A stretch of DNA of 64,000 bases from Antedon bifida (Eukaryota > Echinodermata > Crinoidea > Comatulida > Antedonidae), in contig OY727103.1 in NCBI GenBank assembly GCA_963402885.1, positions 16,704,085 to 16,768,084 of the forward strand, given 5' to 3'. Shown here one piece after another: positions 11,101 to 21,722 of this stretch; position 1 is the first letter of the stretch, and the number at the start of each line of letters is the position of its first letter. A program made the position numbers and the translations under genes. The notes beneath the pieces were generated by a model. The model worked only from the letters and a program-made list of their open reading frames with translations. It ran no database searches and was not told where the DNA came from.

Positions 11101-13316
11101 TCTGTGACAAGCCTGACTATGGTAGCGATATGCCCAAATATGGTACTGATCGTGTCCATATATGGGCACATCACATTTTTTATAGTGTAGACAGAGCTTT
11201 AATTCTTGTGTCCTCTGTGACAAGCCTGACTATGGTAGCGATATGCCCAAATATGGTACTGATCGTGTCCATATATGGGCACATCACATTTTTTATAGTG
11301 TAGACAGAGCTTTAATTCTTGTGTCCTCTGTGACAAGCCTGACTATGGTAGTGATATGCCCAAATATGGTACTGATCGTGTCCATATATGGGCACATCAC
11401 ATTTTGTTATAGTGTAGACAGAGCTTTAATTCTTGTATCCTCTGTGACAAGCCTGACTATGGTAGTGATATACCCAAATATGGTACTGATCGTGTCCATA
11501 TATGGGCACATCACATTTTTTATAGTGTAGACAGAGCTTTAATTCTTGTGTCCTCTGTGAAAAGCCTGACTATGGTAGTGATATACCCAAATATGGTACT
11601 GATCGTGTCCATATATGGGCACATCACATTTTTTATAGTGTAGACTGTCCTGTCCTCTATGACAAGCCTGAATATGTGCAAATATCAAGATGAATGATAA
11701 ATACAGACTAAAACATTTACATATAATCAAAAATTATTACTCACAGCTTGGTGATGTTTTAATATTGGCGTCAATTTCAGCTTGTAATCTTTTTTCTTTA
11801 GCTTCAGATATCTGTGACATCTACCAGGAAACAATAGTTTATTTAGCTTATACAAGATAAAGTATTATTATAAAAATAATGAAAGTTTATTATCAGTTGA
11901 ATAATGTACAGTATATTAAAACAATACAGGTAATAATAGTGTAACTTACTGTACATTCCGGGTTATTTATTTTTCCAATCTTCTTTTCTTGATTTAACTT
12001 TGCTTGTAGCTGTAGAAAAATAAAAGAATAAATTTACATTAAAACATTTACAATTAATAGTAATATTGTAGTAATTACCGTGTATCCTCGGTTATAATCC
12101 CACCCCTTACTTTATGTCTGACTTCACAAACAAGCATATTCTCGGATATAGTCCCAATATTGACTTTTGGTCTGGATGTAAGCTTCTCTTTAGCCAGTTC
12201 TGATGTGTTTTTACAAGAAATGCTTACTCAATCATTTTTTTCTGAACCAAGGTTTTCCCAGGTATTTTTTTTTTTTTATTTATTTTTTATTCAGAACATT
12301 TATTTCTCTTCTCTTTTCTATTAACAGTGTTTGTAAAAAAACAATTTTAAATAAGAGAGGCGAACCCCAGAAAGTGTAAACTTGTGGTGGGCTGCCAAAA
12401 AATAAAAACAAAATTATTATTTTAATTCAATTATACAGTAGTCCCACCCCCATATTACTACCATATTTGGGTACATCACACTTTTCTTGTCAAACTAGTT
12501 TGATAGTGTAGACAGGGTTTTACATTCATACCAAAAATGTTGTTTTAAAAAAACAAAATCTGTCTGTTGATAATGTTTATTTTTGTCATAACTCAGTCTG
12601 TAGCCAAATTATAAATTCAAAAATAAAAGGCTGGAATATTGTATTGTAGTCTGAGATCGGTTGTTATAAAAGAAATAATATCCCTGTAAGGAATTATATC
12701 TTTTGATTCCTTGAAGGGATAGTCTTGTATGCACCTTGTTCAGTTTTAACCATTGTTCTTCAATTTCTATTTTTAACTGGTTTTCTGCTTCTTCTAATTC
12801 TGTTGACGGACTCTGTTGATCTGGGTCAAATGATGTCATGAGTGATCGCTGTGCACCAGCAGTTACATCATCCTGAAAAAATAAATACGAGTTCTCTGGT
12901 GGTAAACAAGTCGTTTGAATTGAATAAGGAAATCCTTGCATACTTTCAAATTGTGCATAATATTACATCATAATTAAACAGAACAGCACCAAAAAAATGT
13001 TTAAAATCCAAGCGACAGGGAGGGCTACATAAATTAATATGAATCTGAGTATCAAAAGGTCATGGTCTCTATTTATATTACTTGTAAGTAAGTCTAGAAT
13101 AGTAGGCCAGCTAGGCCCGGACACAGTAGTACTTACTACTAGCCTACACACTGAGCCGGCCGCAGTGGTAGTACGTGTGTCAACTTGACATTTTGATCGA
13201 CAGGCTAGGCTTATAGGCTAGACTCTACCCAGTTCCAGTAACCAGCCAGAACGTCCTTACACTTACGGTAGGAGTAATCGTTCTTTATAGAATAATAATA
13301 ATGTTTATCTTACCAT
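8185..13316 (-). CDS. CENPK: CENPK, centromere protein K (CCAN kinetochore subunit)
   Basis: CENP-K is part of the CENP-H/I/K/M group of the constitutive centromere network and helps recruit outer kinetochore proteins. Nine coding exons on the minus strand: 13316-13314 (the ATG alone, donor GTAAGA), 12872-12735, 12009-11950, 11820-11745, 10682-10553, 10242-10147, 9431-9302, 8751-8686 and 8346-8185. All junctions keep one frame, giving 286 residues (human 269). The N-terminus MDDVTAGAQ is formed by splicing the lone ATG to exon 2. The middle is coiled coil (KLQAKLNQEK; ERRLLKQHKEVKASIEEKIE). The C-terminus carries the family signature HDPYV, then FWPPYVELLLRCGIARRHPE and DSNRI. The donor at 9302 (AGG/GTTTGT) is weak but fits the frame. 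The introns are unusually rich in M1 copies. Confidence 0.94.
8794..8953. mobile_element. M1 palindromic element, representative copy
   Basis: M1 is a short inverted-repeat element of about 110-200 bp. Its ends are AGCTCTGTCTACACTATCAA and the reverse complement. Inside is a second inverted pair, GTGATGTGCCCAAATATGG against CCATATATGGGCACATCAC, around ATGACATCATCATGTC. No coding capacity is seen, so it is a MITE-like non-autonomous element. This copy lies in the last CENPK introns and has an extra internal CAAATATGGTAGTGATATG unit. Confidence 0.85.
9991..10106. mobile_element. M1 palindromic element, one end shortened
   Basis: The right end, with TCAAACTAGTTTGATAGTGT, is intact. The left end is cut to AGCTCTG joined directly to the GTGATGTGCCC core. 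It lies in a CENPK intron, 41 bp from exon 10147-10242. Confidence 0.75.
10295..10447. mobile_element. M1 palindromic element, full copy
   Basis: Both ends and both core arms are present. It lies in the CENPK intron between exons 10147-10242 and 10553-10682. Confidence 0.85.
10721..10967. mobile_element. M1 palindromic element, rearranged copy feeding a tandem array
   Basis: The left end is diverged (GCCTTGTCTATGCTATCAAAC). The right end, AGTGTACACAGAGCTTTAAT, is the first unit boundary of the 113-bp array that follows, so this copy is the probable founder. Confidence 0.7.
10951..11690 (+). repeat. 113-bp tandem array derived from an M1 end
   Basis: The string AGTGTAGACAGAGCTTTAAT recurs at 11071, 11184, 11297, 11411, 11524 and (truncated) 11637, spacings of 113-114 bp, with a diverged first unit at 10951. 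Each unit joins the right end of M1 to a new stretch (TTCTTGTGTCCTCTGTGACA) and the CAAATATGG/CCATATATGG core. The units are nearly identical, which indicates recent amplification. The repeats generate spurious ORFs on both strands. The array fills most of one CENPK intron. Confidence 0.9.
12442..12520. mobile_element. M1 half copy
   Basis: Only the right half is left (CCATATTTGGGTACATCACA to AGTGTAGACAGGG), in a CENPK intron. Confidence 0.7.
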
Positions 13317-14116
13317 GATTATCGAACGTATATTTTTTAAATCTATGATTAGACTTAGGGTCAGGAACTCTCAGATCAAAAAACCAGCAGCCGACCGTAC
13401 CACCACCAAGTGTAAGCGCGCGCAGTGTTTGAAAAAATAAACCCGGAAGCAGCCTGGAATGTTCCATTAATAGTCTGGGGCTGTACTTTTATCGAGCCGG
13501 TATTGTATATCAATTTTTGGGGATAAAAAACATCTCATCCATTAAAACCACACTGAGTATCGTATCTATTAAAATGATACATTTTTATTGTCCATCATTT
13601 ATCAAAAATATATAATACGATCATTTCCATTATCATTTGAAAAAACTGGGCTCACCACAAATTATATCAAATTCTTGTTTTTTTAATAAAAATTAATCAA
13701 TTTGTTATATCTCATTCGTTGACAAATTATTAACTATAATTGTTCATATCACGTGCTTGCCTCTGTCCAATGTTTAAGTCTCTTTTTTTCTACTTAAAAT
13801 CTTTTTTTTTTTCAATGTTATACTTTATTTTTTAGTATAGTATTGTATCTTTCACTACCCAACTATAGAAATAGACCTATAGGTCTACTTCGTTTATTTA
13901 TGGGAACCTAAGCGTAAAGTTGTCTACAACTATGAAATATCAAATATCAATTTATTTTCACCCTAAACTATTTGGTTAATCAAAGTAATTGTGATGTGTG
14001 AAAAAACGAAAACTTATGAAATGAAAAATGTAAATATTTTAATGTTCGTTTTCTTAATTATACTTAGCTTGACTCGTAAGTATTTTGCTTGTTTTTTTGG
14101 TGTGCCTCAAGTGTGT
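13317..14116. other. CENPK upstream region and downstream flank of gene A
   Basis: The CENPK promoter should lie near 13320-13500, the least AT-rich part of this interval. The remainder is AT-rich with no recognisable coding region or repeat family. Confidence 0.5.
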
Positions 14117-14129
14117 TTTATTATTTATT
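14117..14129 (-). terminator. Polyadenylation signals of properdin-like gene A
   Basis: Two AATAAA hexamers on the minus strand (TTTATT at 14117-14122 and 14124-14129) lie about 100 nt past the gene A stop codon. Confidence 0.65.
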
Positions 14130-14219
14130 CTTAGAAGTTATTCTTGTAAATCTATCTATAATTACGAATGTAAAAGCGTAGCCTAATTTCCGAATAATCG
14201 GTAAGAATATCGGTACAAA

Positions 14220-17200
14220 TTAATCATAATAATCTAAGCTACTACTACTGTCTGTCTTTTCTTCTTCGTCAATCTCTTCTTCTTCTTCTTCCTCCTCACA
14301 TTCAACCCATTCGTACGATGATTGTGGCATCGATTCAGAATTTGCAAAGCTCACGCTACCCTCGCTAAAAGAAAGTCCGGATTCGAGTGTGTCGTTACCG
14401 GGTTCGGGAGTAAAATATCTTTTACATTTTTTAGTAGGTGGTTGTGTAGTGGTTTCATCATCCAGACTTGTAGAATATGAAGGTGGTGAGCAATCAGCAT
14501 CGTCATCATCGCAACAATCATTCTATGTAAATATCCCGGATGAAAAAAATAAATATCGGAAAGAAAATTAATATTATGGACAATGATGATTGGCTGAGTG
14601 CGGGTGAAAGCATCGTATTCTATCGTATGCCACAGCGGCACTATCAGCACTGCCGCAGTGCGGTGAAAGCATCGTATTCTATCGTATGCCACAGCGGCAC
14701 TATCATCACTGTCGCAGTGCGGTGAAAGCATCGTATTCTATCGTATGCCACAGCGGCACTATCAGCACTGCCGCAGTGCGGGTGAAAGCATCGTATTCTA
14801 TCGTATGCGCTGCCACAGCGGCACTATCGGCACTGCCGCAGTGCGGGTGAAAGCATCGTATTCTATCGTATGCCACAGCGGCACTATCGGCACTATCGGC
14901 ACTGCCGCAATGCGGGTAAGCATCGTATTCTATAGTATGCCACTGCGGCACTATCGGCACTGCCGCAATGCGGGTGATCGTTTTCTATCGTATGCCACAG
15001 CGGCACTATCGGCACTGCCGCAGTGCGGGTGAAAGCATCGTATTCTATCGTATGCCACAGAGGCACTATCGGCACTGCCGCAGTGCGGGTGAAAGCATCG
15101 TATTCTATCGTATGCCACAGCGGCACTATCGGCACTGCCGCAGTGCGGGTGAAAGCATCGTATTCTATCGTATGCCACAGCGGCACTATCGGCACTGCCG
15201 CAATGCGGGTGAAAGCATCGTATTCTATCGTATGCCACAGCGGCACTATCGGCACTGCCGCAGTGCGGGTGAAAGCATCGTATTCTATCGTATGCCACAG
15301 AGGCACTATCGGCACTGCCGCAGTGCGGTAAGAACTACAGTTGTGTTTAACTTACCCCAACACAACCATCTCCGCTACTCTCTTCATTTACCAATTCTTC
15401 CTTATCTGATTCCTCTAGATTAAAGATGATAATTTAAACATATCGATAAAACAATAAAATACAAACATATTACTTTGATTTTGAAATAAATAATAATATT
15501 GTGTAGCTTAAGTTATAAACACCGAGAGAGTAAAAACAAATCACCCCTACAATAATATTAAACCGAAATACTAAATATCTTTATAGATTTAGATAGCAGA
15601 GTGGGCGCCAGGATTATCAGACATATAAGGTGCATGCCCGACGTGGAGTCCTTTTTGTGTGAATTTTTAAAAATAATTAGGCCTATATGATAATATTAAT
15701 TATTATAATGCTAATTTTTTGTGAGAGCAGGAAAACTGTAGAGCTAGCAAAACAGAGTTGGGGGAGTAGAGTCTTCACATCTGAAGTTGGCTCCAAATAC
15801 GAAGAAGAAGAAACTAAAACTTCAACGTATCTTGGATATGTTCAATTGCCGGGGCTCAATATACATTTTCAGAATTTTAATCTCGTCTCGTAATATTGTT
15901 GTTATAAAATGCGTAATATTGTACCTATTATACAATCAGCCTCTGATTCGCATTTATGGTACTCAATGGCCAAACCATCACATTTGAAACTTGTTCCATC
16001 TTCCGGGATAGGGCATTGTCGTGTGCGTCTTTGGCTACTATACTTGACGCAATCCGAGCAATGGGACCATTTTGACCAGTCAGTCCAACCTCTGATCTCT
16101 GAAGGAGAAAATAAAAAAGATTCGTCAATCATGAATTATTTCGTCATAACTTCTTAAGTGATCCTCGTTGTTTAAGATAATATTTCTGAACAAGGATTAT
16201 TTTAAGCTTTGTTGCTATCTAGTACGCAATGCAAGGGCGTTTAATGCGTGGTTCCCACTGGCGACGCAACACAAGGACGTAACGCAACGCAAGTGAATTG
16301 ACCAATCACAAGCGATGGCTTATTCGCTTTTGATTGCTAACTGTCTATAACTTCGCTTGTAATTGGTTAAAACGCTTGCGTTGCGTTTACGTCCTTGCGT
16401 TACGTTCTAGTGGGAACCAAGCTTTAGTGATTGGTCAACTTACTTGCGTTGCTCTACGTTCTTTGCGTTGCGTCCTATATAGCCAAGTTATTCAGAGACA
16501 GTTATCGCTAAACTTGGTGGTTAGTAGAAACCAAATTGCCCGGGTATATAAAAGTAAGTAAGCCATAGTATGTGTTATTAAATTCGGAGAAAACATGACA
16601 GTGTAAAAAAAAAACTGCGTCTCACTAATACATGGTGTAAGTGCCAAATCCAAGCTAGGTTACTGTGCTTGTGTTCACTGAAGGGTGTCAAGTGAACAGG
16701 TGACCAACCATATGGGTTATGCTAATGAGGGCATAGCTTGCTTGGGCTGTGGCTGGCAGTTGGATAGTTAGGCTTGTTGGGTAAGGACCTAGCAAGCACA
16801 AAAGGCTTACTTAGAAGCCTATAGAAGTGGTAGATGTACCAAGGCTTACTTAGAAGCCTATAGAAGTGGTAGATGTACCAAGGCTTACTTAGAAGCCTAT
16901 AGAAGTGGTAGATGTACCAAGGCTTACTTAGAAGCCTAAGCTGGCCTAGCTATAGAAGTGGTAGATGTACCAAGGCTTACTTAGAAGCCTAAAGCTGTAG
17001 TACGGTAGTAATTGATATAGTGTATAGCTATAGCTGCACATGTTATCCAGGCATATCTTTGGTAAGCAATTGAGACTTATCTTATTATTATTATAGTTGT
17101 AATTATTTTGAACCAAGAATTATTTATATTGTACTGTTTTATCTATGACTTATTTAGATACTTATGTAAGGTCTATTATTATTGTATAGAATTATTTATG

Positions 17201-20200
17201 TTGTACTGTATGATAGATACCGTATATATTATTTGTAATCATTATTTATTTGTTATAGTAAATCGGATCAAGTTGGAGAACAATTAAATTCCGCATTTGC
17301 AAGAAACTTGTTTGTGCAGTTATAAAATTTACAAAGCTATATCCACGATGGCTGAAGCTGCTTCAGAGAAATCTGTTAGAGTAAAACGTAAGACCGAGAA
17401 GGGTGCAGAGTATGAAAAGGAACGAAAGCTGAAAGGAATCAAAGAGTTGTGGCGTCGTGTTAAATTTGTGTCAGAAGCGTTGAAAGCTTCTTTGAATAAG
17501 GAAGTTACAAGAGAAAATCTGATTAAGGTGCATCAAGATTGGTTAATGGTGTATGGTGAATTTATGTTCCTTCATGATGAAATTTGTGGCTTGCTGAACG
17601 AGGAAGAGAAAATAATGTATAATGAATGGTTTGAAGACAAAGATGTGTGGTTGGCAAACTTAAAAGCTAAAGTAGAGGATTGGTTTGCGGTGCTTGAGGT
17701 AGAGCAGTCTGCGGCGGTAAATTCTCATCGCTCCGCAAGCAGGAAATCAACTAACAGTTCAAAATCTTCTAAGCGATCACTAAGTGCTTTTGTGATGCAA
17801 GAAGAGCAAAAACATGCAGAGTTGCTAGCCAGGCAGAGGAGTCTCAAAGAAAATCAGAGAATTCAACAGGAAGAGTTCAAACTCAAACAGTTAAAAGAAG
17901 AAAACGCTTTAAAAGAAGAGATAGACGTCGCCGAAGCAAGATTGAATGTTGCAAGGGATTTCGCAAGCGGAAGTGGTTCTGGTAGCCACAAAAGTACGTC
18001 ATCAATGGAAGGGTTTCTAGATAGTGCATACCGACGAAATGTGTTATCCTTTGCTCCAGCGGATCCTGCTACTATTCCTGTATTAGATTTAGACCCATTG
18101 GATCCTGTTGTAGTCCCTGTTGTTCCTGGTGATGTAACACAAGCCTTTGCTCCAGCCGATCATGTTACAATTCCTGTGCTAACGTCAGTTGCTCCTGTGG
18201 TAGTTCCTGCTGTTCCCGTAAACATACCGGCAACCCAAAACTTTGCTCAAGCAGATCCTGCTCCTACTACAATTCCTAACTTAGCTTCGAACACAGTGAC
18301 TCCTGTAGTAGTTCCTATTACGCAAACTCATCTGTTTCAGCAAAACCGGCAGGGTTGTCAGGATTCTTTTTCTTCTAATAGAAAAGTTGGTTCTACTGAT
18401 ATGAACGAGGTGATAAGGACTATGCGGAAGCCACAAATGGAAATTAAGAAATTTGCAGGTGAATCCTTGGAATTCAAACGTTTTATAAGACAATTTAAGT
18501 CTAGAGTGGAACAGTTTTGTTCAGCAGATGAGAAATCCAATTGCTTCCGGAGAAGATGGAAACAAGCTCAATATTTGGCTGATCGTTTCTGGGAGAGATG
18601 GAAAAGTGAATATCTTCCGCTGTTACAAAGAAGACAAAAGTGGTTATCTCCAAAACAAGGATGGGTTTGTTCGGCAAGTAAAGGTAAAGACACATGCAAG
18701 TATCCTGACAAGGCCTGTGAGTAAACTATGTTTTCTGTTGGAGAATGATGATCCGGAAAAGTAAATCCGAGGCGTTGTCTATATTATTCTGAATTGAACA
18801 AAACAAAAGAAGGAAACACAGAAAACTTAAGAAACTTTAAATGGACTTTATATTTAACTTTTTTTTTGTCGCTACTTATATACATTGTTGTTTAACATTA
18901 TAGTCAATAAGTTGATGGATAATTTGTGTTATAGGCCTGGATTTTACACTTTCATTGTATTTGTATGTAGAATTGTGCAATGCGCAATTGTGGGTGGGTA
19001 TGTAAGTGCCAAATCCAAGCTAGGTTACTGTGCTTGTGTTCACTGAAGGGTGTCAAGTGAACAGGTGACCAACCATATGGGTTATGCTAATGAGGGCATA
19101 GCTTGCTTGGGCTGTGGCTGGCAGTTGGATAGTTAGGCTTGTTGGGTAAGGACCTAGCAAGCACAAAAGGCTTACTTAGAAGCCTATAGAAGTGGTAGAT
19201 GTACCAAGGCTTACTTAGAAGCCTATAGAAGTGGTAGATGTACCAAGGCTTACTTAGAAGCCTATAGAAGTGGTAGATGTACCAAGGCTTACTTAGAAGC
19301 CTAAGCTGGCCTAGCTATAGAAGTGGTAGATGTACCAAGGCTTACTTAGAAGCCTAAAGCTGTAGTACGGTAGTAATTGATATAGTGTATAGCTATAGCT
19401 GCACATGTTATCCAGGCATATCTTTGGTAAGCAATTGAGACTTATCTTATTATTATTATAGTTGTAATTATTTTGAACCAAGAATTATTTATATTGTACT
19501 GTTTTATCTATGACTTATTTAGATACTTATGTAAGGTCTATTATTATTGTATAGAATTATTTATGTTGTACTGTATGATAGATACCGTATATATTATTTG
19601 TAATCATTATTTATTTGTTATAGTAAATCGGATCAAGTTGGAGAACAATTAAATTCCGCATTTGCAAGAAACTTGTTTGTGCAGTTATACATGGGTCCCT
19701 TGTACATGTCCGCTTCTCCGCACTCTCTCCATTACAGGATAAACCGTTGTATTTTGGTTTTGGATTGTTACACGATCTTTTACGTACACTTTTACCCGTA
19801 CCACATGTCTTACTGCAACCAGTCCATGGCGACCACTCTCCCCAACCACCATCAACTGTCAATAACAAATGATATTATTTATTAGCTTTTTCACGTTATT
19901 TTCTTAATCGGAGTTAAATCGCGGTCTATCGGAGTTAGGCCCGAGTTCAAACGCAACATTTTAACCACTCGATAAACCCCCAATAGTAAGTGCTTGTCAA
20001 TGTCACATTCTGAAACAATCGGAGTTAGGTCTAGTTTCACCGAATGTACCTCAGAAAAATATCGGAGTTATATCAGAGGTATCGGAGTTATAACGACAAG
20101 GAGAGTTAACGTATGTGAACGGATCAGCTTAAGCGTGCATAGAAGAGTTACCTGTACTGTACAACATTGGAATTGCTGACAAAGATTTGTCCAAAGCCAC

Positions 20201-21156
20201 GCCTCCCTTTCAAACACCACAATAAATCAGCCTAAAGTACGATATTGAACACTTACTCGGACACGGTCCAAAGCCACAGTTACGCGTTGATCTCGATTCA
20301 CCATAGCAAGATTCACCACCGTATTGTGCTGGTGGATTGTCACAGACTCTATCTCGGCTTCGAAAGGCGTCCGTTCCACAGGTTGCTGAGCAGGCGGAAT
20401 ACGGCTGCCAATCTCCCCAATTACCATTAACTGAAAAGAACAAAACACAATACATAAAATGAGACAAACAAAATTACAGTTGTATTCTTCCCGGCAACAC
20501 TATACAGATCGAATCTGTGTTTGTTTAATGTTAGTGTTTTAACCGGTCTAATCCGAAGCGGTCGCGCGGCCCAATCGAAGCCGAAGGAGAGCCATGATGC
20601 AAAATAAAGTAAACATTTTATAGTAAATACCAGGACAGTTTTGTACTTCCTCACAATCTTCTTGTTCGATTTCTAAACATGTCGTTGTTTCATTGTATAC
20701 CTGCACATTGTCACAACTGTTGCGTGATCGTGAACGAGTACCAACACTGCACGTCTTAGAGCATGTTGACCATTCAGACCACACATCCAGCTCACCAATA
20801 ACTTGAATAAAAGAAACAAAAATGCATAATTGTTGCCAAACTACGTTTAGAAAAATCTTACAAATTAAAATAACTGTTATAATTGGTACCCAATTATCGA
20901 TTTTTTTTATAATACTGTATCAAGACAAGGTTTTTCCTTCACAAATTAGTGTTACTTTTAGGCCTAAGCCGTAGCAAACAAATACAAAATTAAAACTATA
21001 GGCCTATATAAGAGTAATCTTATGGAAAACTAATTAGACCTAAAATGTATAATATTTCTCTAAGAACAAAAATATCTTACCTGTCAAAAAGAGTGAAACT
21101 CCTATAAAATACATGAATATATGGACAACATTGCTTCTACTTTTTCCAACTGCCAT
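14220..21156 (-). CDS. Properdin-like paralogue A: secreted TSR protein with acidic Cys tail, split by an LTR element
   Basis: Exons on the minus strand: 21156-21081 (start MAVGKSRSN plus a hydrophobic signal peptide), 20801-20631, 20430-20257, 19855-19690 continued by 16635-16626, 16098-15925, 15414-15356, 14522-14220. All TSR exons are symmetric, phase 1. Without the inserted element the frame is open for 375 residues: signal 1-25, four thrombospondin type 1 repeats at about 26-82, 83-140, 141-197 and 198-255, then a tail. TSR landmarks are [23 protein letters not shown] and [12 protein letters not shown] (C-mannosylation and O-fucose type motifs). The last TSR is atypical ([10 protein letters not shown]). 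The tail reads GDGCVG-NDCCDD, then [18 protein letters not shown] and a poly-Glu run. Compared with gene B it lacks the TB domain and first TSR. The third TSR exon is interrupted by the LTR element, so this allele is probably non-functional or mis-spliced. The substrate and partners are unknown. Confidence 0.85.
14597..15335 (+). repeat. 60-bp minisatellite in gene A intron
   Basis: About twelve copies of a 60-bp unit beginning GTGAAAGCATCGTATTCTAT and ending GGCACTGCCGCAGTGCGG; from 15001 on the period is exactly 60. Each unit contains a small palindrome (CCGCACTGCGG-like). The array ends about 20 bp from the donor side of exon 15356-15414. The ORFs it produces on both strands are artefacts of the repeat. 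Confidence 0.93.
16246..16425. mobile_element. M2 inverted-repeat element
   Basis: M2 is a MITE-like element of about 160-180 bp. Its ends are AAGCTTGGTTCCCACTAG followed by GACGCAACGCAAGGACGTAA, and the reverse complement; inside are CCAATCACAAGCGATGG and a matching arm. No coding capacity is seen. This copy lies in a gene A intron, about 150 bp from exon 15925-16098. A partial arm follows to about 16480. Confidence 0.85.
16631..16635 (+). repeat. Target-site duplication, left copy
   Basis: CATGG lies immediately before the 5' LTR and is repeated at 19690-19694 immediately after the 3' LTR. Because the flanking ATA also matches the LTR end, a length of 5 to 8 bp is possible; 5 bp is usual for BEL/Pao. 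Confidence 0.9.
16636..19689 (+). mobile_element. Non-autonomous BEL/Pao-type LTR retrotransposon
   Basis: Two direct LTRs of 689 bp each (16636-17324 and 19001-19689) flank a 1.7-kb interior. By eye the LTRs look identical, so the insertion is recent. Each LTR holds five copies of a 39-bp unit starting AGGCTTACTTAGAAGCC. The interior has a gag-like ORF that runs straight into a remnant of the pol C-terminus; protease, reverse transcriptase, RNase H and most of integrase are missing. It must have been mobilised in trans by a complete relative. Orientation is opposite to the host gene. Confidence 0.92.
17348..18724 (+). CDS. Gag-like protein fused to a pol C-terminal remnant (BEL/Pao)
   Basis: 459 codons from the first ATG of the interior. 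Residues 1 to about 120 form a charged helical region. About 150-220 is a Lys/Glu-rich coiled coil, and about 230-350 a Pro/Val-rich linker with repeats of the type VVPVVP. Then comes [20 protein letters not shown], the signature of the DUF1759 gag domain of BEL/Pao elements. Directly afterwards [20 protein letters not shown] matches the DUF5641 end of BEL/Pao pol. The junction at about 18537 marks a large internal deletion. A second lesion near 18650 shifts the frame: the usual pol ending ([19 protein letters not shown]) continues in another frame to 18764. The element therefore cannot encode its own replication enzymes. Confidence 0.82.
   Translation: MAEAASEKSVRVKRKTEKGAEYEKERKLKGIKELWRRVKFVSEALKASLNKEVTRENLIKVHQDWLMVYGEFMFLHDEICGLLNEEEKIMYNEWFEDKDVWLANLKAKVEDWFAVLEVEQSAAVNSHRSASRKSTNSSKSSKRSLSAFVMQEEQKHAELLARQRSLKENQRIQQEEFKLKQLKEENALKEEIDVAEARLNVARDFASGSGSGSHKSTSSMEGFLDSAYRRNVLSFAPADPATIPVLDLDPLDPVVVPVVPGDVTQAFAPADHVTIPVLTSVAPVVVPAVPVNIPATQNFAQADPAPTTIPNLASNTVTPVVVPITQTHLFQQNRQGCQDSFSSNRKVGSTDMNEVIRTMRKPQMEIKKFAGESLEFKRFIRQFKSRVEQFCSADEKSNCFRRRWKQAQYLADRFWERWKSEYLPLLQRRQKWLSPKQGWVCSASKGKDTCKYPDKACE
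19690..19694 (+). repeat. Target-site duplication, right copy
   Basis: This second CATGG lies inside the TSR exon of gene A; together with 16631-16635 it brackets the element. Confidence 0.9.
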
Positions 21157-21159
21157 CTT

Positions 21160-21722
21160 GCAGAACATAATTAATAATGTTCATAAACATCAGGCCAACT
21201 GTTATACTTTAAATTTTTGCCAATAAGGAAAAGGATCGGCATATCGGAAAGGAGAAAATGAAACTTAAGATTACCTAAATCACAACGGTAAAAGTAAATA
21301 TTATTCCCTTTATCATATAAACATAAAATACATCCGTTATTAGGCCTATACATCCTTTTGTTACATCCTTATACCAACCTGTTTATCTGTTGTACCGATT
21401 TAATTCGTAAGCTTGCATTGATTGAACGTCATTTAAAACAAACATGCTGGCACTACAATTTCTCAGAGGCTGCTTCATCAGCAAGCGCAAGGCATGTTAT
21501 AGCATACTTTCAATTTTCTCAGTGAAATGGAAATTCTACAATATTTATATGACAATGTAATTAATAAAACTGAACAGTCTTGCAGAACACAACATTAATA
21601 ATGTTCATAAACATCAGGCCAACTGTTATACTGTAAGTATATGTTTGCCAATAAGGAAAAGGATCGGCATATCGGAGAAAATGAAAGTATGAGTACCTAA
21701 ATCACAACGGTAAAAGTAATCA
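21160..21722. repeat. Local duplication upstream of gene A
   Basis: A segment of about 140 bp at 21160-21305 (containing TTCATAAACATCAGGCCAAC and AAGGAAAAGGATCGGCATAT) is repeated at 21583-21722 in the same orientation with small differences. It begins just 5' of the gene A start codon, so the 5' UTR or promoter is duplicated. Confidence 0.8.

Noticed and set aside
10906-11530. Plus-strand ORFs with repeated SLTMV and HITFF peptides
   Set aside because: Translation of the 113-bp array in a CENPK intron.
14351-15423. Several overlapping ORFs of 60-150 codons on both strands
   Set aside because: Produced by a 60-bp minisatellite whose period is a multiple of three; all frames are open.
18528-18764. 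Separate gene
   Set aside because: Second frame of the damaged BEL/Pao pol end within the LTR element.
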